Below, one piece after another: positions 13,193 to 22,937 of a stretch of DNA of 64,000 bases; the first letter of the stretch is position 1; each line of letters starts with the position of its first letter. The DNA lies in assembly GCF_023349185.1 (NCBI RefSeq), contig NZ_JAKIKY010000003.1, positions 392,629 to 456,628 of the forward strand, in the 5' to 3' direction. The notes under the pieces were generated by a model. That model was not told the origin of the DNA, ran no database searches, and worked only from the letters and a program-made list of their open reading frames with translations. The position numbers and the translations under genes are program-made. The stretch comes from Shewanella aquimarina (lineage in GTDB: Bacteria > Pseudomonadota > Gammaproteobacteria > Enterobacterales > Shewanellaceae).

Positions 13193-13510
13193 TTAAGATG
13201 AGAGGCGCTGCACCCAGTCCTCGGGATCGGCGACGATAAACTGATAACGTTCACCATTGCTGAGGCTCACCTGGATCCCATCGGGCGTGATAGGCAGAAT
13301 CCCTGCCCCCTTGCCCCAGCAGGTCTCCACCTTCACTATCTCATTTAAAGGCAGGTGGTATGGGCCGTAGAGGCAGTCTGAGCTGACAGATTTAAAATCC
13401 AGCGCTTCGCGGCTCATGGTGAGTCGTCCATCGACTCGAATGGCATTCTTCTGCAGCGTGGCCGGTGCCGATTTGGGCTGACGCTGCGCAGTCTCGATAG
13501 ATAATGTCAT
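13193..13510 (-). CDS. Small hypothetical protein with GRAM/PH-like fold
   Basis: A 105-residue protein I cannot assign to a named gene. The region from about residue 30 to the end (strand-rich, with LPLNEIVKVETCWGKGAGILP, GIQVSLSNGERYQFIV and a final ADPEDWVQRL helix) has the layout of GRAM or bacterial PH-like domains. There is no signal peptide or membrane segment. Start ATG 13510 is chosen because AGGGAG lies 8 bases upstream; ATG 13516 and 13531 are too close to or before it. It is monocistronic with its own terminator. Confidence 0.65.
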   Translation of the reverse strand: MTLSIETAQRQPKSAPATLQKNAIRVDGRLTMSREALDFKSVSSDCLYGPYHLPLNEIVKVETCWGKGAGILPITPDGIQVSLSNGERYQFIVADPEDWVQRLSS

Positions 13511-13713
13511 CTGCATTACTCCCTGTTGCATCTAAGTGTTGCATCTAATTGTTGGTTTCACTCTACTATATTCGCCCCTTCTTGTTAATGAGACGTTAGT
13601 GTGCAATCGGTTTTGTGGCACTAGCTGTATGGCAAGCTAGGATGACACAGACAGTGATTTTCTCTAGCCCCCTGGCTTCCCCTTTACCACTGCCCATTTG
13701 TGACTTGGCAGGC

Positions 13714-13746
13714 ATAAAAAAGGCCAATCAAAAAAGATTGGCCTTT
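13714..13746 (-). terminator. Intrinsic terminator of the RND efflux operon
   Basis: AAAGGCCAATC (13719-13729) and GATTGGCCTTT (13736-13746) form an 11-bp stem with an A6 loop. Read on the minus strand it ends in a T run, matching the RND operon, whose last stop is about 118 bases earlier in the transcript. Confidence 0.85.
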
Positions 13747-13773
13747 GAACTTACTCATCACTCGTACTATTTG

Positions 13774-13863
13774 CTAATACTAAACACTAATACTAAGTCC
13801 TAATACTAAGAACTAATACTAAGAACTATTACTCAGTCCTAATACCAAGCGCTAATCTGGGCG
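13774..13863. repeat. 13-bp tandem repeat next to the RND permease gene
   Basis: Units start at 13774, 13787, 13800, 13813, 13826 and 13839 with the form CTAATACTAAGAA; a 12-base degenerate unit follows at 13852, and CTAATCGG at 13864 overlaps the permease stop. Units 3 and 4 are identical; the ends are more divergent. This looks like slippage-generated repetition. Confidence 0.85.
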
Positions 13864-16800
13864 CTAATCGGCGTTTCGTAAGCCTGACTCATGATGTGTA
13901 TCTAGCGCAAGTTCTGCCTCGAGACGTTGGCTGATCTCTTCTGGCGAACCTGTATTTCGCGCGATCAAGCCATAGGCAACCGGGATCACCAGCAGGGTAA
14001 AGAAGGTCGCCAGAATAATACCCGACAATACCACCACGCCTATGACGAAACGCGTCTCGGCGCCCGCCCCTTGAGCCAACACCAGTGGAATGGCTCCAGC
14101 CGCCGTGGTGATCCCCGTCATCAAGATGGGACGAAGACGCTGGCTGGCCGCCTGGATGATCGCCGTATCGAACGCAATGCCTTTATCACGCAGCTGATTG
14201 GCAAACTCGACGATCAAGATACCGTTCTTGGCCGCCAGTCCCACCAGCATGATGATACCGATCTGGCTGTAGATGTTCAGGCTCTGCCCTGTGATCCACA
14301 GGCCTATCAAGGCACCCAAGGTCGCCAAGGGCACGGTCAGCATGATCACCATGGGGTGAATATAGCTCTCGAACTGCGCCGCAAGCACCAAGAAGACGAT
14401 GCCTAGTGCCAACAGGAAGACGAAATACATGGAGTTACCCGATTCCTGATAATCCAGCGATTGCCCCTTGTAGCTGATCACCGTCTCGGCCGGCAGATAG
14501 GTGTAGGCCAGATCGTTGAGGTAATCGAGCGCCTCACCCAGGCTATAACCATCGGCTAGGTTGGCCTCTATGGTAATGGCGCGCATACGGTTGTAGCGGT
14601 TTAGCTGACTGGCGTCGGCAAACTCCTCCACCGACACTAAGTTAGCCAGGGGGATAAGCTCGCGGCTTCTATCCGAGCGCACATAGATGTTACTCAGATC
14701 GCTGGCGGTATTCTGATTATCCCGGTTACCCTCGATGATCACGTCATATTCTTCACCGTCGCGCATAAAGGTGGTCACCAGGCGCGACCCCAACATAGAC
14801 TCCAGAGTGCGGCCGATATGGGAGATAGAGACGCCGAGATCCGCCGCCCTGTCCTTATCGATCACCACCCTCAGCTGCGGCTTGGTTTCCTTGTAGTCAT
14901 GATCAAGGCCCACCAGATTCGGATTCTCCTTGGCCTTCTCCAGTAATATGTCGCGCCACTTGGCGAGTTCTTCATAGCTTGGGCCGCCCAGTACAAACTG
15001 CACCGGCTTACCCACGCCGCGACCGAAGGCCTGACGCATCACGGGAAAAGCGCGCACACCGGCGAGATCCGACAGACGGGCACGAATGTCACCTATGATC
15101 TCGAAGGCACTACGACGGGTCGCCCAGTCTTCCAGCACGATAATCGCCATGCCGTTGGAGAAGTTAGCGTTGCGTCCAAAGCCGCGAGGCGCACGGATCA
15201 GCAAGCGTTTGATGTCACCGCTTTCGACCAGCGGCATCAGACGCTCCTCGATCTCATCCATATAGGGGGTGATATATTCGAAACTCGCCCCCTGAGGACC
15301 GTTGACGATCAGGAACATAGAGCCCCTGTCCTCTCTTGGCGCAAACTCCTGAGGTACCTTGGTCATCAGATAGCCGCTAAGCCCTAAGGCGATAACCACC
15401 AGGGAGCTGACGATAAAGGGATGGGTCATGGCGCGCTTGAGCGTGGTACGGTAACCCGCAGACAACCAGTTCATGCCCGCATCTATCTTGCGCACCAGCC
15501 AAGGATCTTGCCCGGCAGGCTTAAGCAGCTTAGAGCACATCATGGGGCTCAGGGTCAGGGCCACCAGGCTCGAGAAGATCACCGCCGCACTCATGGCCAC
15601 CGCAAACTCCTTAAACAGCTTACCCAGATCCCCTTCAAGGAAGGTGATCGGCATAAACACAGCCACCAAGACCAGGGTGGTGGCGACCACGGCAAAGGCT
15701 ACCTCGCGTGAACCGAGAAAAGCCGCCTTCAGTGGTGAGTCGCCCTCCTCGATGCGTCTGTGGATGTTTTCCAGCACCACGATGGCGTCATCCACCACCA
15801 TACCGATGGCCAGGATCATCGCCAGCAGGGTCAGCAGGTTAATGGTGTAACCCAGGGCGTAGAGCACGATAAAGGTTGCCATCAAGGACACAGGCACCGT
15901 CAACGCCGGGATCAGCATGGCGCGCACGCTGCCAAGGAAGAGATAGATCACCACAATTACCAGGAACATGGCGATAAACAGGGTCTGGTACACCTCCTTG
16001 ATGGAGGCCTCGATAAACACAGAGCTATCGTAGGAGCGTTTGATCTCCATGCCCGCAGGCAGTGTCGGATTGATCTTGTCCACCAGGGCGTTGGCGGCGC
16101 GAGCCACCTCTAGGGTGTTAGAGGTAGACTGCTTGGAGATCCCCAGGCCTATCATGGCCTCACGGTTACCGCGGAAGGTGATGCGCTCCTCTTCCGAGCC
16201 TATCTCTACCTTAGCCACGTCGCCGAGCTTGATGAGGTAGCCATCTTCCCCTTCGGCCAGCACCAGATTATTGAAATCTTCCGCCGTCTTGAAGGTGCGC
16301 TCCAGGCGCACGGTAAAGTGTCTATCTTGGGATTCCACCGAACCAGCCGGTAGCTCGACGTTCTCCGAGCGCAGCACAGACTCGATATCCGACACCGTCA
16401 GATCTCGGGCCGCCAGGGCCTGACGGTCGATCCACACCCGCATGGCGTACACCTTACCCCCACCGATACGAATATTGGCCACGCCGTCGATCACCGAGAA
16501 GCGATCCACCAGATAGCGGCGGGCATAGTCGGTGAGCTGCAAGGTATTCATCTGATCCGAGACCAAGTTGAGCCACATGATCACCTCATCACCGCCATTG
16601 GCCTTCTGAACCTCTGGGGGATCGGCCTCTTCCGGCAGGTTATTGAGCAAACCCGAGATGCGGTCGCGCACATCGTTGGCCGCCGCCTCGATATCCCGGC
16701 CGACGTCAAACTCTAGCGTCACAGATGAGCGACCATCGCTGCTGGAGGAGTTGATGTTACGTATCCCCTCCACGCCACTGATCCTGTCTTCCACCAGCTG

Positions 16801-16992
16801 AGTGATACGACTCTCCACCACAGCCGCACTGGCGCCGCGGTAGCTGGTCTGCACCGAGACGATAGGCGGATCGATATTGGGATACTCGCGCAAGGGCAGC
16901 TTTTCGAAGGAGACCAGACCAAAGGCGATCAGGAGTATGCTGATGACGGACGCAAAAACCGGTCGTTTTACCGACAAATCCGTCAAGATCAT
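13864..16992 (-). CDS. RND-family efflux pump permease
   Basis: The 1042-residue inner-membrane, proton-driven exporter of the AcrB/MexF type (HAE1 family). It starts with the usual first transmembrane segment (LSVKRPVFASVISILLIAFG), has the proton-relay pair in GMVVDDAIVVLENIHRR and the TM10 lysine in GLAAKNGILIVEFANQL. Two large periplasmic loops are present at the expected places. The start overlaps the adaptor stop (ATGA), so the pair is an operon. No outer-membrane TolC-like gene or regulator is adjacent; the channel must be encoded elsewhere. Substrates unknown. Confidence 0.93.
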   Translation of the reverse strand: MILTDLSVKRPVFASVISILLIAFGLVSFEKLPLREYPNIDPPIVSVQTSYRGASAAVVESRITQLVEDRISGVEGIRNINSSSSDGRSSVTLEFDVGRDIEAAANDVRDRISGLLNNLPEEADPPEVQKANGGDEVIMWLNLVSDQMNTLQLTDYARRYLVDRFSVIDGVANIRIGGGKVYAMRVWIDRQALAARDLTVSDIESVLRSENVELPAGSVESQDRHFTVRLERTFKTAEDFNNLVLAEGEDGYLIKLGDVAKVEIGSEEERITFRGNREAMIGLGISKQSTSNTLEVARAANALVDKINPTLPAGMEIKRSYDSSVFIEASIKEVYQTLFIAMFLVIVVIYLFLGSVRAMLIPALTVPVSLMATFIVLYALGYTINLLTLLAMILAIGMVVDDAIVVLENIHRRIEEGDSPLKAAFLGSREVAFAVVATTLVLVAVFMPITFLEGDLGKLFKEFAVAMSAAVIFSSLVALTLSPMMCSKLLKPAGQDPWLVRKIDAGMNWLSAGYRTTLKRAMTHPFIVSSLVVIALGLSGYLMTKVPQEFAPREDRGSMFLIVNGPQGASFEYITPYMDEIEERLMPLVESGDIKRLLIRAPRGFGRNANFSNGMAIIVLEDWATRRSAFEIIGDIRARLSDLAGVRAFPVMRQAFGRGVGKPVQFVLGGPSYEELAKWRDILLEKAKENPNLVGLDHDYKETKPQLRVVIDKDRAADLGVSISHIGRTLESMLGSRLVTTFMRDGEEYDVIIEGNRDNQNTASDLSNIYVRSDRSRELIPLANLVSVEEFADASQLNRYNRMRAITIEANLADGYSLGEALDYLNDLAYTYLPAETVISYKGQSLDYQESGNSMYFVFLLALGIVFLVLAAQFESYIHPMVIMLTVPLATLGALIGLWITGQSLNIYSQIGIIMLVGLAAKNGILIVEFANQLRDKGIAFDTAIIQAASQRLRPILMTGITTAAGAIPLVLAQGAGAETRFVIGVVVLSGIILATFFTLLVIPVAYGLIARNTGSPEEISQRLEAELALDTHHESGLRNAD

Positions 16993-18077
16993 GCTAGCGG
17001 CTCCACCTTAGCTTGTTGGTTGAAACTAAAGTGTTCACTGTACTGCACCTTAACCGTATCTCCTGGGCGCACCTTGAGGATGCCACGCACCATCACCTGC
17101 TCGCCCACCTCGACGCCGCCGACTATCTCTACCCAGCCGCGCTTACGTAGGCCTAGTTGCACCTGACGACGCTCGACCACGTTTTCTTCGTTCACCAGAT
17201 AAACGAAGTGATCTTTCTGAATAGGAATAATCGCCGCTTCTGGAATGATAAGCGCTTCGCGGCTCTGCTTGATCAGCTTCACCTTCATCAACATACCGGG
17301 CAGCAGGCGCAGCCCCTTGTTGGGGATCTCGGCCCTGACCGTCACGGCGCGAGTCGTCGGATTGACCCGGCTATCGACAGACACCACCTTACCGGTAAAC
17401 AACTCGCCTTCGAAGGCCACGGCACTGGCCTCGACCGACTTACCAATAGCCAAAGACTGCAGGAAGCGCTCCGGCACTGAGAAATCCAGTTTGATGGTGG
17501 AGATATCATCTAAGGTGGTGATAACAGTGCCTGGGGTCACCAGGCTCCCCTGACTCACCTGACGCAGACCCAGGCGTCCCGAAAACGGCGCCAAGATGCG
17601 TCTGTCTTTGAGGGAGGATTCGGCCTGTTCTAACTCGGCCTTGGCGGTATCGATAAGGGTCTGCAGCCTGTCACGCTCCAATGCAGCGACCGTCTGGCTG
17701 GTCACCAGGGAGCTGATCCGCGCCAGTTCGCGCTGATGATCTTTCATCTTAACCCGGGCCACTGTCACACGGGCGATCTGTTCTCTGTCTTGCAAACGTA
17801 CCAGAAGCCGGCCCTTCTCCACCATCTGACCGTCGCTGAAATTAATCTCGGTTACCATGTCGGTAACCTTGGGGGTCACAGTGATAGATTCGTTTGCCTT
17901 ACCTGTACCCAAGGCCTCAACTTCGTCGCGAATAGGCTGCATTTCGGCCTTTGCCACCACCACATTCGGCGTGGGTCGCCCGCGCGGCCCCTTAGGCGTT
18001 TCGGTTTGCTGAGTGAAATAGTAGGTGGCGGCGCCTGCCGCTAAAAGCATTGAGATTATTATCGTTTTTTTCATCAA
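16989..18077 (-). CDS. RND efflux periplasmic adaptor (membrane fusion protein)
   Basis: A 362-residue adaptor linking the RND permease to an outer-membrane channel. It has an N-terminal signal/anchor (IIISMLLAAGAATYYF), a lipoyl-like half (TEINFSDGQMVEKGRLLVRL), a short coiled-coil hairpin (about residues 105-150), the second lipoyl half (ILAPFSGRLGLRQVSQGSLV) and the beta-barrel domain. It is the first gene of the two-gene operon and overlaps the permease by 4 bases. Confidence 0.92.
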   Translation of the reverse strand: MMKKTIIISMLLAAGAATYYFTQQTETPKGPRGRPTPNVVVAKAEMQPIRDEVEALGTGKANESITVTPKVTDMVTEINFSDGQMVEKGRLLVRLQDREQIARVTVARVKMKDHQRELARISSLVTSQTVAALERDRLQTLIDTAKAELEQAESSLKDRRILAPFSGRLGLRQVSQGSLVTPGTVITTLDDISTIKLDFSVPERFLQSLAIGKSVEASAVAFEGELFTGKVVSVDSRVNPTTRAVTVRAEIPNKGLRLLPGMLMKVKLIKQSREALIIPEAAIIPIQKDHFVYLVNEENVVERRQVQLGLRKRGWVEIVGGVEVGEQVMVRGILKVRPGDTVKVQYSEHFSFNQQAKVEPLA

Positions 18078-18237
18078 TCTTCCGAAAGAATGCGCATTAT
18101 GTTATCGGTAGTTTACCTTGGAATGTAGGTGCTTCAAGGCGTTTTACCTTTGCTTACAAACTTAATACACCATTTACATTTTTGCCCGCCATGAGGCACA
18201 AAAGAGTATAGTATCAATCGCTAAATGATACGCTTGA

Positions 18238-20610
18238 TCATCTAAAGAAGGGCGACTGAGTCAGCATAAGCAGCAGCTTTTCCTCGCTAACGGAGGGATT
18301 CATAAACTCCCCCTGACCATAGTCACAACCAAACAACAGTAACGTCTGATATTGCTCGCGGGTTTCTATCCCCTGAGCCAGAGTATCGATATTCAAGCTG
18401 CTGGCGAGATTGATGATGGTCTCTAAGATCATTTGGTTATCGTATGCCATCTTCATGGGACTGATGAGTCCCTGGGCTATCTTGAGGCGATCGAACCTGA
18501 GTGTCTGCAAATACCCAAAGCTTGCATGGCTGGCGCCCGCGTCATCCAGGCTCACCAGTACGCCGAGGGACTTTGCCCTGGCAATACAGTGCTTCACCTT
18601 GTCGAAGCCGGCGACTATGCTGGCCTCCGGGATCTCTAAGCCCAAGAATTTGGCCAGATCCTCCCCCTTTGTTACCATCCCCTCCAGTTCATCAAACAGA
18701 GCACTGCCGTCACTGGCGAGATTCACGCTCACGCGAAAGTCCTCAGGATAGGTGCCGTGATAGCGTTTGAGATGGGCCAGTATAAGCCTGGCGACCACAG
18801 CATCGACCAGCTGAAGGGCCCCCTGGCGGCGCAGCGGCGCCAATAATCGCCGGGGTGAAATGGTTCCATAGCTGGGATGCTCCCAGCGCAACAGCGCCTC
18901 GGCACCGATCAGTTTGCCATCCTTGAGCCGGTATTGAGGTTGAAAGCTGAAATAGAGCTCCTCCTGGGCGGCGGCTAGCTGAAACTCCTGACAAATCTGC
19001 GTCTCCTGCAGCTCGGTCTGCTCACCACTGCTGAACACACAAAGACGCTGCCGCCCCATCAATTTTGCCCTAAGCAGCGCCTGATCGCCCCTGCGCAAGA
19101 GATCTGACGCCCGCATCCCGGATGAGAAGCAGGTCACCAGCCCCAGGCTAACCGACAGCGCGAGAGAGATCCCGCCAAGATCCAACACCGCCTGCATCTG
19201 CTCGCGCAGGGCGTCGACCCGCGAAAGGCACTCAGATTCTGATTCGATACCCATCAAGAGCAGGCCAAACTGATCCCCTCCCAGCCGACAAATGGTGTCC
19301 TGGCTCGCGATAGCTGCCTCTGTGCGCTGTGCAAACACCCTTAGCAGCTCATCCCCTAAGTGATGACCATAGGTATCGTTAACAGCCTTAAAGTGATCTA
19401 TGTCGAGCAGCACTAGGCCGAGCCCTTTGGCAGAAACGCCATTTTCGGCGGCTTCATTGAGCTTAGCGATCGCCTGATTTAAGCGGTCGATAAATAGCAT
19501 ACGATTGGGTAGCTTAGTTAAGCCATCATAGAGAGCCATCTGCGTCAGGTTGGCCTTAACATTCATGCGGCTAATGGCATTGCGTATATGTTTGGCGCAA
19601 AACACCAGCAGCTGCTGATCGGCTTCGCTATAACGATAATCACCATGATAACTCTGCACCACGACGATGCCACGAAAAGCCTCGTCGCCGAAGGGTACAC
19701 CGAGCCAGGCCCTTGGCATAGCGCCATTGATCGTTATCTCTCCCTGAGCCACCAAAGCCTTAATCTGCGCCTCGTCCACCAGGAGTGGTTTGTTTTTCAG
19801 CAGCGTATAGGCGGTGATCCCAAGGCATGAGGGTAACAGCGGCAATTCGGTATCTTCGGCGAGCTGTTCGTATTGATCCACATGATAGGGAAAGTGCAGC
19901 GTTTGGCCATCTTCACTCAGTAGCGCGACATAGAAGTTATCCGCCTTGACCAGGCGGGCAATGCAGGCGTGTAGCCTTTGGTAGAAGGCTCTAATCGAGT
20001 CGGTCTCGAAGATGATCTCCGCGATGGCAAACAGGGTGTCTTGGATCTTACTGGCATATTCCAGATCCGCCACCCGCTTTTGCAGTGTCACCAGATTGTT
20101 GGCCCTGTGGATCTTCAGTGCAGCGATGGAGGCAAGGGCAAACAAGATGCGCTCATGCTGAGAGGTGTAAAAATTCTTCTTAGGATGCTCGGTGTCTATC
20201 ACCCCTATCAGTTCACCATCCATCAACATGGGCACCGCAAGCTCTGAAAGCCTGGGGGCGTCATCGACGATATAGTTAGGAAACTGCCGGGTATCACCGA
20301 CGATCAAGGGTTGTTTGGTCTTAGCCACTGTGCCGACAACGCCCTCCCCCACCTTGAGTTCGATAGGCGCGAGGATCTCATGACCGCTAGGGTTCTTATC
20401 ACCGAAGCTGGCCTTCTGCATCAAGACGCCCCGCGCAGGATCCAGCAGGTAGACGACCACATCATCAAAGCCTAACTGGGAAACCACATTCTGTGCCAGG
20501 TGCCAAAGGATCTCATCTACCCCGCTTAGCGAGAGCATGTCGATAGCAAACTCACTGATAATCTTCAGATATTTTGCGTCTACATCCTGCAGTGGCACCT
20601 TAGCTGGCAT
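18238..20610 (-). CDS. GAF-GAF-GGDEF-EAL protein with degenerate catalytic sites
   Basis: A 790-residue cytoplasmic signalling protein: GAF 1 (about residues 15-170), GAF 2 (about 185-345), GGDEF (about 355-515), EAL (about 535-785). The GGDEF signature reads GGDQF (Gln447 replaces the active-site Glu) and the RxxD inhibitory site is absent. In the EAL domain EALLRW is present at 571, but KID reads KIA (Ala712) and the general-base Glu of AEGVET is Gln746. By knowledge of RocR-type EAL enzymes this should abolish phosphodiesterase activity. A c-di-GMP-binding or protein-binding role is inferred. No neighbour is functionally linked. Confidence 0.88.
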   Translation of the reverse strand: MPAKVPLQDVDAKYLKIISEFAIDMLSLSGVDEILWHLAQNVVSQLGFDDVVVYLLDPARGVLMQKASFGDKNPSGHEILAPIELKVGEGVVGTVAKTKQPLIVGDTRQFPNYIVDDAPRLSELAVPMLMDGELIGVIDTEHPKKNFYTSQHERILFALASIAALKIHRANNLVTLQKRVADLEYASKIQDTLFAIAEIIFETDSIRAFYQRLHACIARLVKADNFYVALLSEDGQTLHFPYHVDQYEQLAEDTELPLLPSCLGITAYTLLKNKPLLVDEAQIKALVAQGEITINGAMPRAWLGVPFGDEAFRGIVVVQSYHGDYRYSEADQQLLVFCAKHIRNAISRMNVKANLTQMALYDGLTKLPNRMLFIDRLNQAIAKLNEAAENGVSAKGLGLVLLDIDHFKAVNDTYGHHLGDELLRVFAQRTEAAIASQDTICRLGGDQFGLLLMGIESESECLSRVDALREQMQAVLDLGGISLALSVSLGLVTCFSSGMRASDLLRRGDQALLRAKLMGRQRLCVFSSGEQTELQETQICQEFQLAAAQEELYFSFQPQYRLKDGKLIGAEALLRWEHPSYGTISPRRLLAPLRRQGALQLVDAVVARLILAHLKRYHGTYPEDFRVSVNLASDGSALFDELEGMVTKGEDLAKFLGLEIPEASIVAGFDKVKHCIARAKSLGVLVSLDDAGASHASFGYLQTLRFDRLKIAQGLISPMKMAYDNQMILETIINLASSLNIDTLAQGIETREQYQTLLLFGCDYGQGEFMNPSVSEEKLLLMLTQSPFFR

Positions 20611-20877
20611 CTCAACCTCGGCTAAACATTTCCGTCAATCTAATGACTGATAATATCACTAACTATATGGCATAGATGCTTGGCTCGCCATCGGCCGCCA
20701 CAGGAAACGGGCCGCAGGAACACGATGGGGGAAACAGGCTGAATAGCTCCATGATGCCCAACACAGAGGGACTAACGCTTACGCACAAAGCGTATTTAAA
20801 GGACTGCGAAAGCACGGCTAACGAATAGCGGCATGCTTCCAGCCACTTTATGGCGCGCTAGACTGAAGAGGAGAAAC
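20611..20877. other. Non-coding gap upstream of the GGDEF-EAL gene
   Basis: Between the bamC terminator and the minus-strand GGDEF-EAL start. It presumably holds that gene's promoter; I see no convincing -35/-10 pair, repeat or gene. Confidence 0.4.
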
Positions 20878-20906
20878 AAAAAAGAGGCCTCATGGCCTCT
20901 TTTTAT
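20878..20906 (-). terminator. Intrinsic terminator of dapA-bamC
   Basis: AAAGAGGCC (20881-20889), loop TCAT, GGCCTCTTT (20894-20902), with A/T runs on both sides. It lies about 25 bases beyond the bamC stop on the minus strand. Confidence 0.88.
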
Positions 20907-20926
20907 TTGGATAAGCTTATCTGAGT

Positions 20927-22048
20927 CTATCTGACTTTGCGGTCTTCACTCATCAGCTCGGCCATGCCATCGTATACGGTCTCGACCACAGCATTACTCA
21001 CCGGAGCATCTTCCTTGTCTTTCAGGTAGATGCGAGTCTTGGCATTATCACGCTTATCTTGCTCAATTTGCAGGCGATAGGACCCTTCTTCCATCGGCAG
21101 CTTCTTATCGCTCCACAATGAACTCCAGAAACCTGAATCATCGCTCACGTTGATATAATAAAGCCCCTTGTTGCTATCCATATCGACGATTTCAAAGCCT
21201 AGCTCTGGCAATACGATTCGCAGACGATCCCAGGTACGGCTGTAGCTGGCATCTGCCAACCAGTAGCTCTGCACTGGCGTCTCATCTTCGGCCACAGTTG
21301 GAGCCTTCACCAAGTCTACCTCGATGCCCAAGCTCTCACGCAGGCGCTTGGCCTTGATCGCCTTCGCACGCTTCACGCTCATGTAGGCGATGGTGTTGTT
21401 AAGCATATCAACCGTATAGCGACGCTTATCTTCACCGGTCAGCAGGATATCCTGCGCCTTACCATCGAAGCTCTCTTCGTGATCAATCAATTCGATAGCA
21501 AGGTTACCGCTACGGCCATGTGGACGCACATTGACGGTGAAACGATAGCGTTGACGTACCGAGTAAACCTCGTCGGCACCCCACATAGATGAGTCGATAA
21601 CCTCTTGATTTTCAATCCAATCAGTTTCGATAACACCGGTTTCTCTATCCTCTTTGAGGATCTTGATCTCGTGCTGACTAAAATATTCATCCAAGATGCC
21701 GAACAGCTCGCTGCGCAGGTCGATATCGTTATCGATAGACTCGACCACAATCTTGATGCTGTCGCTAGACTCTTCCACATGGGTACCTTCTGCCATCGGC
21801 AGTACCTGTAACGGTGGACGAATATCGAGTTTCTTGCCAACTAAGGTTCTATCGACCTTGCTGCCAACCTCTGGAATATCGTATTCGGTGTTATATTTAG
21901 GCTGATTCAACCCTTCTGGGATCACCAGTTTAGGCGCAGCCGTCACAGTGGCATATTCGTCATTGCCATTGGCCTGACGTCTGTCGATAGGCGTGCTGCA
22001 GGCCGTTACGGCGGCAACCAGTAGGATTGGAGTAACTTGCTTTAGCAT
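20927..22048 (-). CDS. bamC: Outer-membrane assembly lipoprotein BamC
   Basis: BamC (NlpB) is a lipoprotein subunit of the BAM complex that inserts beta-barrel proteins into the outer membrane. The 373-residue protein has a signal peptide ending in the lipobox VTAC (Cys17), an unstructured N-terminal stretch with the BamD-contacting type sequence, and two helix-grip domains (about 95-215 and 230-360). It begins 4 bases after dapA, the order found across gammaproteobacteria, so the pair is one transcript. Confidence 0.93.
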   Translation of the reverse strand: MLKQVTPILLVAAVTACSTPIDRRQANGNDEYATVTAAPKLVIPEGLNQPKYNTEYDIPEVGSKVDRTLVGKKLDIRPPLQVLPMAEGTHVEESSDSIKIVVESIDNDIDLRSELFGILDEYFSQHEIKILKEDRETGVIETDWIENQEVIDSSMWGADEVYSVRQRYRFTVNVRPHGRSGNLAIELIDHEESFDGKAQDILLTGEDKRRYTVDMLNNTIAYMSVKRAKAIKAKRLRESLGIEVDLVKAPTVAEDETPVQSYWLADASYSRTWDRLRIVLPELGFEIVDMDSNKGLYYINVSDDSGFWSSLWSDKKLPMEEGSYRLQIEQDKRDNAKTRIYLKDKEDAPVSNAVVETVYDGMAELMSEDRKVR

Positions 22049-22052
22049 CTAA

Positions 22053-22937
22053 TTATTGAACCTCTATTCCGGCATTCTTCATCGCTTCTAGCAACAGACC
22101 ATGATATTGCTCGGAAAGTTCCGTTAATGGCAAGCGAATATGTCCTTGACTGATCAAGCCCATACGGTGCGCCGCCCATTTCACAGGGATAGGATTGGCT
22201 TCACAGAAGAGCGCGCCGAACAGCGCTTTCATTGGCGCCTCAGCCTTGAGGGCACCTTCGAGATCGCCCTTAAGGGCTGCGTCGCACATCAGCTTAAACT
22301 GCTTAGGCACTATGTTATTCGCCACAGAGATCACGCCATTGCCACCCAGGGTCAGAAACTCACGAGCCGTCGCGTCATCACCGCTATAGAGCATGAAGTC
22401 ATCACCACAAAGCTCACGCAGCTTTGCCACGCGGCTGAGATCGCCGGTCGCCTCTTTTAGGCCTATGATGTTTGGCACCTCGACCAACTGGGCGACGGTT
22501 TCAGGCAACATGTCCACCGAGGTACGGCCGGGCACGTTGTAAAGAATTTGTGGAATATCGGTCGCGGCCGCGACCGCGCGATAATGGGCCACCAAGCCTT
22601 TAGGTGTCGGCTTGTTATAGTAAGGCGTCACGCCTAACATGGCGGCCACCCCAAGATTGGCCTGCGCCTTGGTCAACTCGATCGCTTCGGCGGTGGCATT
22701 TGCGCCGTTACCACCGATAACAGGAACGCGTCCGGCGGCAAATTTTACCGTGTGGGCAACCACTTCAATATGTTCTGAAAGAGGTAAAGTGGCTGACTCG
22801 CCGGTCGTGCCGACGGCAACGATGGCGTCAGTACCCTGTTCAATATGGTACTCAACCAACTTCTCGAGACTTGCATAATCGACTGAGCCATCACGATTCA
22901 TGGGTGTGATTAAGGCTACGATGCTTCCGTTTATCAT
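22053..22937 (-). CDS. dapA: 4-hydroxy-tetrahydrodipicolinate synthase
   Basis: Condenses pyruvate with aspartate semialdehyde at the entry to the DAP/lysine pathway. It is a TIM-barrel enzyme of 294 residues. The Schiff-base lysine is in [14 protein letters not shown], the catalytic tyrosine in [13 protein letters not shown], and the substrate loop GTTGESATL is intact. GGGGA lies upstream of the ATG. The divergent gap to gcvR carries a GTCAAA/TTTGAC palindrome (23044-23057). Confidence 0.96.
   Translation of the reverse strand: MINGSIVALITPMNRDGSVDYASLEKLVEYHIEQGTDAIVAVGTTGESATLPLSEHIEVVAHTVKFAAGRVPVIGGNGANATAEAIELTKAQANLGVAAMLGVTPYYNKPTPKGLVAHYRAVAAATDIPQILYNVPGRTSVDMLPETVAQLVEVPNIIGLKEATGDLSRVAKLRELCGDDFMLYSGDDATAREFLTLGGNGVISVANNIVPKQFKLMCDAALKGDLEGALKAEAPMKALFGALFCEANPIPVKWAAHRMGLISQGHIRLPLTELSEQYHGLLLEAMKNAGIEVQ

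Larger units (their letters stand above)
13532..13863. other. Gap between the GRAM/PH-like gene and the RND operon
   Basis: No supported gene. It holds the promoter region of the minus-strand 13193-13510 gene, a terminator (13714-13746) and a 13-base tandem repeat (13774-13863) that runs up to the RND permease stop codon. Confidence 0.6.
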
